Below are positions 1 through 6,584 of a stretch of DNA of 12,304 nt, piece by piece. Each line of letters starts with the position of its first letter. Within the stretch, counting starts at the first letter, position 1. This DNA comes from DAOTUB01 sp034437455. GTDB taxonomy: Bacteria > Chloroflexota > Anaerolineae > B4-G1. Where the stretch lies: the NCBI GenBank assembly GCA_034437455.1, contig DAOTUB010000220.1, positions 1 through 12,304 of the forward strand, written 5' to 3'. Made by a program: the position numbers and the translations under genes. The notes below the pieces were generated by a model that saw only the letters and a program-made list of their open reading frames with translations, did no database searches and was not told where the DNA came from.

Positions 1-1617
1 GAAAACCGGAGCATTGAGGTCCATACCATTCCGTTCCAGAATGCAAAAGGGGAGTGGTTGGTCGCAGAGTTTAATGTCGATATCACTGCGCGCAAACAGG
101 CGGAGAAAGAACGTACGCTGTTGACGGCCGAGATCCGTGGACAAGCGCAGCAGATGGCTCAGGTCCTCGCCACGGTGCCGGCGGGCGTGCTGCTGCTGGA
201 CGCCGGGGGGCGGATCCTGCGGGCCAACCCCGTGGCCGAGGGCTATCTGTCCATGCTGGCCGGGGTCGGGGTGGGCGACGCGCTCACCTGCCTGGGTGAC
301 CGTCCGTTGGCCGAGTTGCTCACCTCGCCGCCCATCAAGGGGCTGTGGCACGAGATCAAGGCGGACGGCCGTACCTTTGAGGGCATCGCCCGGCCGGTGG
401 AAAATGAGCCCGAACCGGAGCAGTGGGTGCTGGTGATCAACGACGTGACCGGGGAGCGGGAAATTCAGGCGCAGCTCCAGCAGCAGGCCCAACTGGCGGC
501 TGTGGGCCAACTGGCAGCCGGCATCGCCCACGACTTTAACAACATCATGGCCGTCATCGTCCTTTATACCCAAATGGGATTGAGCATGCCCGACACTCCT
601 CCCCAGCTCCGCGAACGTCTGGAGATCGTCTCACAACAGGCCAGGCGGGCCACCGACCTGATCCAGCAGATCCTCGATTTCGGCCGGCGGGCGGTGCTGG
701 AGCGCCGGCCGATGGACTTGTCGCCATTCTTGAAAGAGGTGATCAATCTGCTAGAGCGCACCGTGCCGGAGAATATCAAGGTAAAGTTGAGCTACGGTCG
801 GGATGAATACATCGTCAACGCCGATCCCGTACGGATGCAACAAGCCATCATGAACCTGGTGACCAATGCGCGGGATGCTATGCTCCCTCAGGGGGGCGGT
901 GAACTGCGTATCGCCCTGTCCCGGACGGCGGCGACGGACGAAATCCGGTGCGTGACTTGCGGGCAAGTGCTTGGGGGAGAATGGGTGCGCATCGCAGTGA
1001 CGGACAGCGGGAGCGGGATTCCACCAGAGGCGCTGCCCCACATGTTTGAGCCTTTCTTTACCACCAAAGATGTGGGCCAGGGAACGGGGTTGGGGCTGTC
1101 CCAGGTGTATGGCATCGTGAAACAGCACAAGGGCCACATCGATTTGACCACGCAGGTAGGGCGAGGGACGACGTTCGCCCTCTATCTGCCGGCCTTGCAG
1201 GTGCAGCTACCCGCAGCGCCGGCCATCGAAAGACAGGCTTCGATCCGGGGGCAGGGAGAGACGGTGCTGGTGGTGGAGGACAATGCCGCCTTGCGAGGAG
1301 CGCTGGTCGACATCCTGGAGCTGCTGAACTATCGGGCGCTGCAAGCGGCCAATGGCCGCGAAGCGCTGGCGGTGTTGGAACAGCGCGCGGACGAGATCGC
1401 GCTGGTGTTGAGTGACCTGGTGATGCCCGAGATGGGGGGGCAGGCGTTGTTCCACGCCATGCGACAGCGCGGCCTGACCCTGCCGGTGGTGATATTGAGC
1501 GGTCACCCGATGGAGCGTGAACTGGAGGCGCTGCAAGCCCAGGGTCTGGCTGGATGGATACTCAAGCCGCTCGACGAGGAGCAGTTGGGCCAATTGTTGG
1601 CGCGGGCGCTGAATTAG
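1..1617 (+). CDS. Hybrid sensor histidine kinase/response regulator with PAS domain (5' end outside window)
   Basis: The reading frame is open at base 1, so the N-terminus is missing and 538 codons are visible. Codons 1-35 look like the end of a PAS/PAC module (VHTIPFQNAKGEW, then VDITARKQAE). A second PAS-like segment spans about codons 52-150. The HisKA dimerisation domain follows, with phospho-acceptor His in AGIAHDFNN at codon 177 (bases 529-531). The HATPase domain spans about codons 270-398, with N-box Asn near 285-289, G1 box DSGSG near 335 and G2 box GTGLGLS near 361. A receiver domain occupies about codons 422-538, with acidic residues in VVEDN, the phospho-accepting Asp in LSDLVMPEMGG (codon 472) and Lys in ILKPL. 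No membrane segment is visible in the retained part. This is a family-level assignment: autophosphorylation on His, with phosphotransfer to its own receiver and perhaps to the regulator downstream. A CxxC pair sits between the N and G1 boxes. No DNA-binding output domain is present. Confidence 0.93.
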   Translation, partial: ENRSIEVHTIPFQNAKGEWLVAEFNVDITARKQAEKERTLLTAEIRGQAQQMAQVLATVPAGVLLLDAGGRILRANPVAEGYLSMLAGVGVGDALTCLGDRPLAELLTSPPIKGLWHEIKADGRTFEGIARPVENEPEPEQWVLVINDVTGEREIQAQLQQQAQLAAVGQLAAGIAHDFNNIMAVIVLYTQMGLSMPDTPPQLRERLEIVSQQARRATDLIQQILDFGRRAVLERRPMDLSPFLKEVINLLERTVPENIKVKLSYGRDEYIVNADPVRMQQAIMNLVTNARDAMLPQGGGELRIALSRTAATDEIRCVTCGQVLGGEWVRIAVTDSGSGIPPEALPHMFEPFFTTKDVGQGTGLGLSQVYGIVKQHKGHIDLTTQVGRGTTFALYLPALQVQLPAAPAIERQASIRGQGETVLVVEDNAALRGALVDILELLNYRALQAANGREALAVLEQRADEIALVLSDLVMPEMGGQALFHAMRQRGLTLPVVILSGHPMERELEALQAQGLAGWILKPLDEEQLGQLLARALN

Positions 1618-1625
1618 GGGGAGAG

Positions 1626-3941
1626 GTGTTCAAGTCTACTACAATCCGCATTCGTCTTCTGGTTTACTTTGTCCTTGTAGCTGTGCTTCCTGTGATCGCT
1701 ATCAGCCTTGGATCGTTAATCGTGGCCTACTATAACGGGCGACATCAGGTCGACGGTCGCCTAGAGTCAGTCGCCGTGTTCAAGCATTCAGCCATTGATA
1801 GCTGGATTCACTCTTTGAAACAAGATCTCATCGTTACGTCGAACACTGATTGTGCGTTCGAGCGCATCACGGTCGTCCTCACGCTTTCGAATGACCACAA
1901 GCATTATGCTTTCTATAACAAAGCAATCCGAAAACGCTTTCAAGGTATTGTTGGGCAATCCCCTCACTTGAAAGCCCTCTTTTTGATCGATCTGCAGGGG
2001 CAGATAGTCCTTTCCACGATTTTAGAAGAAGAAGGCCAGGACTTGAGTGATCAACCCTTCTTTAGCAAAGGATTGGTAGCCCCTTATGTTCAAATTCCCT
2101 TCCAAAGCAATGATTTCTCTACCGCTCTGTCCCAGCAGTGGTATGATGAGTCCGTTACCGTCGCTATGCCGGTTCTGGGGCAGCAGGGGCAACCTCTGGG
2201 CGTCATCGCCGCTCGGGCCTCCTTGCAACCGCTGAAGGACATCCTGAGCGAGCGCACCGGCCTCGGCGAGACAGGCAAGGCCTATTTGGTCAACGTGGAC
2301 CGGGCAGTCTTGGCGGAGGAGGGACCTCTGCTGTCAACCTCCAACGGTTCCCCTGTCGACGCCTTGGGAATAAACAAGGCCCTGGAGGATCAGACGAGTA
2401 CGTCTGGTCTATACAGAGACTATCGTGGCGTTATGGTTATTGGCACCTATCGCTGGCTTCCCAATTGGAGCAGCGTGCTCGTGACAGAGCAGGATTTATC
2501 CGAAGGGTTGGACGCCGTGCGCGGTATCATCACGCTCAACATAGCCATTGGGGTGGCGACTGTGGTTCTTGCGGTCGTCTCGGCTTTGTTTGTGACCCGC
2601 ACAATCGCTGTCCCTCTCGCCAACCTGGCAGAGACGGTAACTGACATTGCGGACGGCAACCTCGACCGTAGGGCGCACGACGCCCGCCACGACGAGATTG
2701 GCGTCCTGGCCCAGGCGTTCAACAGTATGACCGCTCAATTGCAGGACCTGATCAATAATCTGGAGGAGCGGGTGGCAGAGCGGACGAGAGCGCTGCGAAA
2801 GGCGAACGAAACCCTTGAGCGCCGCGCTATACAGCTAGAGACAAGTGCTCGGGTAAGTCGAGAGGTGACATCTATACTCAATATTGATGACCTACTGACG
2901 CAGGTCGTGGAATTGATCCGCGACGCGTTCCACTATTATCACGTTCATATCTTCCTGTTGGCCCAGGATGGCGATCACTTGACCCTGCGCGCCAGCACCA
3001 GTCCGACGACTCTTGAACACCATTGTATCGATGTCAGTGGGTACAGTATCAACAGCAAGGCAATCCAGGATGGCGGCGCCATACTCGTCAATAATGTAAA
3101 AAACGACGTTTGTTACCTGGCCGACCAGTACTTGCCCGACATCGAATCTGAGCTCGTCGCGCCGCTGCGCCTGGGCAACCAGGTGATCGGCACCCTAGAC
3201 GTTCAAAGCGTAGAGATCAATGCCTTCACTGAGCCGGATCTCCTGGTCATCCAGAGTCTGGGCGACCAGATAGCGGTAGCCATCGAAAACGCTCAACTGT
3301 ACGATCGCAGCCAGGAACTGGCTGTCCTGGAAGAGAGAACCAGGCTGGCCCGCGAGCTGCACGATTCGGTCACCCAGTCGATGTACAGCGTCGTGCTCCT
3401 GACCGAGGGCTGGCGTCGCTCGATCCGCAATGGGGGTGAGGCGCACGTCGACGAGTACCTGGCGCGGATCGGCGAGATCAATCAACAGGGGCTCAAAGAG
3501 ATGCGACTGTTGATCCACGAGCTGCGCCCGCCCGTCCTGGAAGAGGAAGGATTGCTGGGTGCACTGCATCAACGACTGGATGCGGTCGAAAAGCGCGCCG
3601 GGATCAACACTCGCCTGCTGACCGACGAGATTGTCGAATTGCCCCACGCCATCGAAGAGGGATTATACCGCATAGCACAGGAGGCTTTGAACAATGCGTT
3701 GAGACACGCCTGTGCAAAAAATGTCGTCGTGCGGATCAGCACCAAAAAAGGGAACATTATGCTGGAAGTGGAGGATGATGGCCAAGGCTTTGACGTTGAT
3801 TCAGTGGACTGTACCGGCGGAATGGGCCTGATCAATATGCGTCATCGAGCCGACGAATTGGGTGGCTCGGTCGAGATCCACTCAGAGCCTGACCGGGGTA
3901 CCGTGGTAAAGGTAGAGGTAGCATCAGAAAAGTCGGGATGA
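1626..3941 (+). CDS. Membrane-bound NarX/LiaS-type sensor histidine kinase (dCache-HAMP-GAF-HisKA_3-HATPase)
   Basis: The protein has 771 residues from GTG 1626. That start sits behind a GGGGGAG run and puts the membrane anchor (about 7-36, rich in Leu/Val/Ile) at the N-terminus. An in-frame ATG at 1554 would add 24 residues with no membrane-like character inside the previous gene, so it is less likely. Residues 40-285 form an extracytoplasmic dCache-like sensor (FLIDLQGQIVLST, DLSDQPFF). The second membrane segment is about 304-325, HAMP about 322-376 followed by a coiled coil (NNLEERVAERTRAL), and GAF about 415-556. HisKA_3 starts near 568, with phospho-acceptor His579 in ARELHDSVTQS. The HATPase spans 679-768, with EALNNALRHA, DDGQG and GGMGLINMR. 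This is the NarX/DegS/LiaS class, which normally pairs with LuxR-type regulators such as the next gene. The ligand is unknown. The GC content of the sensor half is lower than that of the flanking sequence. Confidence 0.93.
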   Translation: MFKSTTIRIRLLVYFVLVAVLPVIAISLGSLIVAYYNGRHQVDGRLESVAVFKHSAIDSWIHSLKQDLIVTSNTDCAFERITVVLTLSNDHKHYAFYNKAIRKRFQGIVGQSPHLKALFLIDLQGQIVLSTILEEEGQDLSDQPFFSKGLVAPYVQIPFQSNDFSTALSQQWYDESVTVAMPVLGQQGQPLGVIAARASLQPLKDILSERTGLGETGKAYLVNVDRAVLAEEGPLLSTSNGSPVDALGINKALEDQTSTSGLYRDYRGVMVIGTYRWLPNWSSVLVTEQDLSEGLDAVRGIITLNIAIGVATVVLAVVSALFVTRTIAVPLANLAETVTDIADGNLDRRAHDARHDEIGVLAQAFNSMTAQLQDLINNLEERVAERTRALRKANETLERRAIQLETSARVSREVTSILNIDDLLTQVVELIRDAFHYYHVHIFLLAQDGDHLTLRASTSPTTLEHHCIDVSGYSINSKAIQDGGAILVNNVKNDVCYLADQYLPDIESELVAPLRLGNQVIGTLDVQSVEINAFTEPDLLVIQSLGDQIAVAIENAQLYDRSQELAVLEERTRLARELHDSVTQSMYSVVLLTEGWRRSIRNGGEAHVDEYLARIGEINQQGLKEMRLLIHELRPPVLEEEGLLGALHQRLDAVEKRAGINTRLLTDEIVELPHAIEEGLYRIAQEALNNALRHACAKNVVVRISTKKGNIMLEVEDDGQGFDVDSVDCTGGMGLINMRHRADELGGSVEIHSEPDRGTVVKVEVASEKSG

Positions 3942-3983
3942 TTCTCTTTCGGTCGATAGCTGCTGTCCAGTCCTTATGAATAG

Positions 3984-3989
3984 AAGGAG
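3984..3989 (+). promoter_or_regulatory. Ribosome binding site that fixes the response regulator start
   Basis: AAGGAG lies seven bases before ATG 3997. The alternative in-frame ATG at 3976 has no comparable site and would put this motif inside the coding region, so 3997 is preferred. Confidence 0.75.
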
Positions 3990-3996
3990 AGATCAC

Positions 3997-4644
3997 ATGG
4001 AATATGTCAAAGTTTTAATAGCCGATGACCACGCCATCGTCCGGGAGGGATTGCGAACGCTGATCGGCAGTGAGGAGGGGCTTGTGCTTGTTGGAGAGGC
4101 TGGCGACGGCGTTGAGGCGGTCAGCAAAGCACAAAGTCTCAAGCCAGACGTGATCCTGATGGATCTGGTCATGCCTCGAAAAGGAGGGATCGACGCCATC
4201 CGAGAGATCACGCGGGACATGCCAGGGGTAAAGATCCTGGTTCTCACCAGCTTTGCAGAAAAGGACAAGGTTTTCTTGGCTATCAAAGCCGGGGCTTTAG
4301 GCTATCTCCTCAAGGACGCCTCGCCTGAACATTTGCTCCAAGCCATCTATGACATTCACTCTGGGAAAGCACCTCTCCAGCCTTCCATTGCTCTCAAGGT
4401 CATTGGCGAGATTCAAGAGTCGTCCGACATTGTGCCGCCTGAGCATTCACTCACGGAACGGGAAGTGACGGTGCTCAAGCTGGTTGCTCGCGGGCTGACC
4501 AATCAGGAAATCGCCGATGAGCTAGTGATTAGCGATTGGACCGTACGCCGGCACGTCAGCCATATCCTTGAAAAGCTCCACGTCGCCAACCGCACGCAGG
4601 CCACCCTCTATGCTCTGCGTGAAGGGCTGGCCTCACTTCAATAG
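3997..4644 (+). CDS. NarL/LuxR-family response regulator
   Basis: This 215-residue cytoplasmic transcription factor has the usual length of the NarL family. The receiver domain covers about 1-120: acidic pocket Asp10-Asp11, phospho-accepting Asp56 (VILMDLVMP), Thr84 and Lys106 (YLLKD). A short linker leads to a LuxR-type helix-turn-helix at about 151-208 (LTEREVTVLKLVARGLTNQE, recognition-helix region WTVRRHVSHILEKL). The receiver start VKVLIADDHAIVREGL is classic for the LiaR/DegU/NarL group. The gene follows the HisKA_3 kinase by 55 bases with no terminator seen, so the two are almost certainly a cognate pair. Its targets are unknown. The repeat-rich region directly downstream (4747-4876) is a candidate binding region, which is an inference from position. 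Confidence 0.95.
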   Translation: MEYVKVLIADDHAIVREGLRTLIGSEEGLVLVGEAGDGVEAVSKAQSLKPDVILMDLVMPRKGGIDAIREITRDMPGVKILVLTSFAEKDKVFLAIKAGALGYLLKDASPEHLLQAIYDIHSGKAPLQPSIALKVIGEIQESSDIVPPEHSLTEREVTVLKLVARGLTNQEIADELVISDWTVRRHVSHILEKLHVANRTQATLYALREGLASLQ

Positions 4645-4746
4645 CGCGTTTCAAGCGTCAAGCGCTGCAGTCTAGATATCCGTTGCCTTGTACACCCTTG
4701 CCAATATATGCCACTTTTGTGGTGGGTAACGAGACCAAGATAGCAC

Positions 4747-4764
4747 ATTTTAGCTATCTAAAAT
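4747..4764. promoter_or_regulatory. Perfect 7-bp dyad, operator-like (ATTTTAG-N4-CTAAAAT)
   Basis: Two perfect seven-base inverted arms are separated by CTAT. The TTTTAGC half-site recurs in direct orientation at 4771-4777, exactly 23 bases after the first copy. It lies just upstream of the putative -35 element at 4779, where an activator or repressor site would be expected. It could also fold as a weak AT-rich hairpin followed by CCCCCTTTTT, but so A/T-rich a stem makes a poor terminator. Confidence 0.4.
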
Positions 4765-4778
4765 CCCCCTTTTTAGCA

Positions 4779-4807
4779 TTGCCGCCAGACCTAAAGTCCT
4801 TTATCAT
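4779..4807 (+). promoter_or_regulatory. Possible sigma-70 promoter for the methyltransferase gene
   Basis: TTGCCG (4779-4784) and TATCAT (4802-4807) are 17 bases apart. The -10 element matches TATAAT at five of six positions and the -35 matches TTGACA only at its TTG core plus weak positions. Transcription would begin near 4814, leaving a leader of about 130 bases before ATG 4945. This is pattern matching against the general bacterial consensus; promoter usage in this lineage is not certain. Confidence 0.33.
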
Positions 4808-4843
4808 GGTGATCAAGTCCTGTGTGATTCTCAAAATCCAGGG

Positions 4844-4876
4844 GTATACCCTCTGTATACCTTTCTCTGTACATAC
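4844..4876. repeat. GTATACC direct repeats with 11-base period
   Basis: GTATACC occurs at 4844-4850 and again at 4855-4861, start to start 11 bases, about one helical turn. A degenerate relative, GTACATAC, follows at 4869-4876. The first copy lies inside the palindrome GGTATACC. Repeats on one face of the helix suggest a protein-binding site. They fall just downstream of the possible promoter, so they would suit repression or a leader element. Confidence 0.45.
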
Positions 4877-4944
4877 GCTCGGCGCGACGTTATCAGGTGT
4901 CTATTCTCCTTGTCATCCATTCCGCTTACAAGAGTGTGCTTTAT

Positions 4945-6399
4945 ATGAATGAACTATGTTTTTTGTCTGACGATGCACTTGCTGAGATTGAAAGCACAGC
5001 CTATCGGCTACTTGCAAAAGTCGGCATCGCTTTGGAGCACAAAGAGGCACGAGAAAGGTTGCACGGGCTGGGCTGCCGGATCGATACAATCGAGAACGGC
5101 CGCACCACTATCCCCACCGATGTGGTGAGCCAGGCTCTCAATGACATCACTCCCCACCGAGAGCTATTCAATCGAAACGGTGACCCTGCATTTACCTTTG
5201 GCGATGGTAAGATCCGCTTCCATAACGGTGGGGGGGTGCCTTTTGTCTACGACCTGGAGAGCGGAAAGCGTCGCCCGGCCACGCTAAAAGACGTCGTCGA
5301 CATGACACGGCTCCTTGACGCTTTGCCTCACGTGGACGTCATCGTGCCCCTGTTTGGCCCCCAGGACGTGCCGCCACAGTTGCTGACCGTGGCGTCCACA
5401 GAGGCGGCATTGCGAAACACCCGCAAGCCGGTCTCTTCGGCCGCCGTCGATAAACCTGAGCACGTGGCGTACGTCGTCCAGATGGCGGCTGCTTGTTGCG
5501 GCGGGATGGATGCCTACCGAGAGCGCCCGACGATGATGATCAGCGTCTCTCCGGTCAGCCCCCTGACCTTTAGCGCGGATATAACGGCTGCCATCATGGC
5601 GGTCGTCGAATCCGAAAGCCCCTTTTACCCGCTTCCCGCCCCTTCCCTCGGGGCGACCGGCCCCATCACGATGGCCGGGGCATTGGCGCTGCAGCACGCC
5701 GAAGTTTTGGCCAGTTTGGTCATCGCCGCCGCGACGCGTCCCGGCGCTCTGGTGGGGTATAGCTCGCGCATCAACCCGATTGATCTGCGCACAGCCGTTT
5801 CCTCCTGGGGTGGGCCGGAAGTAGGGATGACCGGGGCCTATGCCGCCCAGCTCGCTCACCGGCTGGGATTGCCGTGCGACTCTTACGGCTTTTCGACCAG
5901 TTCCAAGCGGCTGGATGCCCAGTTTGCCTACGAGCGCTTGACTAACGCTTTCGTCCCCGCGCTCGCTGGGGCTGACATTCTCTCCGGCGTGGGCACGACC
6001 GACAGCGGCATGGCGGGCGCTTTCGAGATCGCCGTTATCGACGACGAGATCATCAGTCTCATCAAACACGTGGCGCGGGGCTGCGTCGTGAACGACGATA
6101 CGCTGGCGTTTGACGTGATGCGGGACGTCATCCTGGGCGACGGCGTCTTTCTGGGCGAGGCACACACGGTCAGGCAGATGAGAAAGGGCGCCCTGTGGAT
6201 GCCTGGGATCAGCGCACGCGCCATGGCGGATGAATCGGAGCACGAGGACGTCGTCGCCCGGGCGAAATCGCGGGCGGCGCATCTATTAGAGACACACCAG
6301 GTAGAGCCTTTGCCGGAGGACACAAGCCGGCATCTCGATCAGATTGTGGAGCGGGCGCGTGCGAATGAAGCGCATCCGAGAGGTCCGGTGGAAAGCTAG
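4945..6399 (+). CDS. MttB-superfamily (trimethylamine methyltransferase family) protein, non-pyrrolysine type
   Basis: The protein has 484 residues from ATG 4945, close to the usual length of the family. Members transfer a methyl group from a tri- or quaternary amine to a cobalamin carried on a small corrinoid protein. Homologues without pyrrolysine include MtgB (glycine betaine), MtpB (proline betaine), MtcB (carnitine) and MtyB (gamma-butyrobetaine). Family-like segments include LSDDALAEIESTAYRLLAKV near the start, GKIRFHNGGG (88-97), LGATGPITMAGALALQHAE (235-253), GGPEVGMTGAYAAQLAHRLG (289-308), SSKRLDAQFAYE (319-330) and the C-terminal ILGDGVFLGEAHT (396-408). There is no in-frame TAG inside the gene, so it is not a pyrrolysine enzyme. 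An upstream GTG at 4897 would add 16 residues outside the conserved start; 4945 fits the family better, though neither has a strong ribosome binding site. The substrate cannot be read from sequence. No corrinoid protein is visible nearby. Confidence 0.88.
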   Translation: MNELCFLSDDALAEIESTAYRLLAKVGIALEHKEARERLHGLGCRIDTIENGRTTIPTDVVSQALNDITPHRELFNRNGDPAFTFGDGKIRFHNGGGVPFVYDLESGKRRPATLKDVVDMTRLLDALPHVDVIVPLFGPQDVPPQLLTVASTEAALRNTRKPVSSAAVDKPEHVAYVVQMAAACCGGMDAYRERPTMMISVSPVSPLTFSADITAAIMAVVESESPFYPLPAPSLGATGPITMAGALALQHAEVLASLVIAAATRPGALVGYSSRINPIDLRTAVSSWGGPEVGMTGAYAAQLAHRLGLPCDSYGFSTSSKRLDAQFAYERLTNAFVPALAGADILSGVGTTDSGMAGAFEIAVIDDEIISLIKHVARGCVVNDDTLAFDVMRDVILGDGVFLGEAHTVRQMRKGALWMPGISARAMADESEHEDVVARAKSRAAHLLETHQVEPLPEDTSRHLDQIVERARANEAHPRGPVES

Positions 6400-6410
6400 G
6401 CGCGCGTCCA

Positions 6411-6457
6411 TTTCCCCCTCTCCCGATCTCAAAGAGAGGGAATCAGGGGGGTGAGGG
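6411..6457. repeat. G/C-rich inverted intergenic repeat (REP/MITE-like)
   Basis: CCCTCTC (6416-6422) pairs with GAGAGGG (6434-6440) around an 11-base loop, followed by a G-run and GTGAGGG. The overall pattern of a C/T-rich arm, a G/A-rich arm and a GGGGGGTGAGGG tail resembles short dispersed intergenic repeats known from Chloroflexota and other GC-rich genomes. No T-run follows on either strand, so it is not a standard terminator. It sits 11 bases after the methyltransferase stop codon. Confidence 0.45.
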
Positions 6458-6477
6458 TGAACCGATACTCCCATCAG

Positions 6478-6485
6478 AAAGGAGG
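6478..6485 (+). promoter_or_regulatory. Orphan Shine-Dalgarno-like sequence with no start codon
   Basis: AAAGGAGG is an excellent match to the 16S rRNA 3' end, but no ATG, GTG or TTG occurs in the following 20 or so bases. It may be a relic of an earlier gene start or chance. The real site for the next gene is at 6571-6576. Confidence 0.3.
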
Positions 6486-6533
6486 CCACGAACGAGCAAA
6501 GATCAAACACGTTAACTGCAAGCTTGTCTGGCT

Positions 6534-6557
6534 GTAACCGGCCTCTGGCCGCGTTAC
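6534..6557 (+). promoter_or_regulatory. Hairpin 13 bases before the lipoprotein ribosome binding site
   Basis: GTAACCGGCC (6534-6543) pairs with GGCCG plus GTTAC (6547-6551, 6553-6557). This gives ten base pairs, a single bulged C at 6552 and a three-base TCT loop. No T-run follows. Lying between the methyltransferase and the solute-binding protein, it could stabilise the downstream mRNA 5' end or shape its translation. The ribosome binding site AGGAGG (6571-6576) stays outside the stem. Confidence 0.45.
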
Positions 6558-6584
6558 GCAAGAGAACCTGAGGAGGAAATAAAG

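Larger units (their letters stand above)
4645..4944. other. 300-base intergenic control region between the regulator and the methyltransferase gene
   Basis: No convincing gene lies here. A frame from TTG 4683 stays open for 89 codons, but its product has no recognisable features and it has no ribosome binding site. The stretch is clearly AT-richer than the genes around it. It carries a TTTTAG dyad (4747-4764), a further TTTTAGC copy (4771-4777), a possible sigma-70 promoter (4779-4807) and GTATACC direct repeats (4844-4861). No good transcription terminator is visible after the regulator gene: a five-base AGCGC/GCGCT pairing at 4643-4666 has no T-run. Confidence 0.6.

Noticed and set aside
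1554..1625. Upstream ATG start for the NarX-type kinase
   Set aside because: It would overlap the hybrid kinase by 64 bases and add 24 polar or glycine-rich residues before the membrane anchor; GTG 1626 is better placed.
4643..4666. Terminator after the response regulator gene
   Set aside because: There are only five base pairs (AGCGC/GCGCT) around a 14-base loop, with no T-run.
4844..4876. CRISPR array
   Set aside because: The repeats are only seven bases long with four- to seven-base spacing, far below CRISPR repeat and spacer sizes, and no cas genes are present.
4683..4952. Possible 89-residue protein in the intergenic region, starting at TTG
   Set aside because: It has no ribosome binding site, a rare start codon and no recognisable features, and it overlaps promoter-like and repeat elements as well as the start of the methyltransferase gene.
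5284..6282. Long minus-strand open frame (332 codons) antisense to the methyltransferase gene
   Set aside because: The plus-strand frame encodes clear MttB-family motifs over the whole region. The antisense product is rich in Arg, Gly and His, has no recognisable motif, and is typical of shadow frames in GC-rich DNA.
4945..6399. Pyrrolysine-containing trimethylamine methyltransferase
   Set aside because: There is no in-frame TAG within the gene; the frame is continuous to the stop at 6397-6399.
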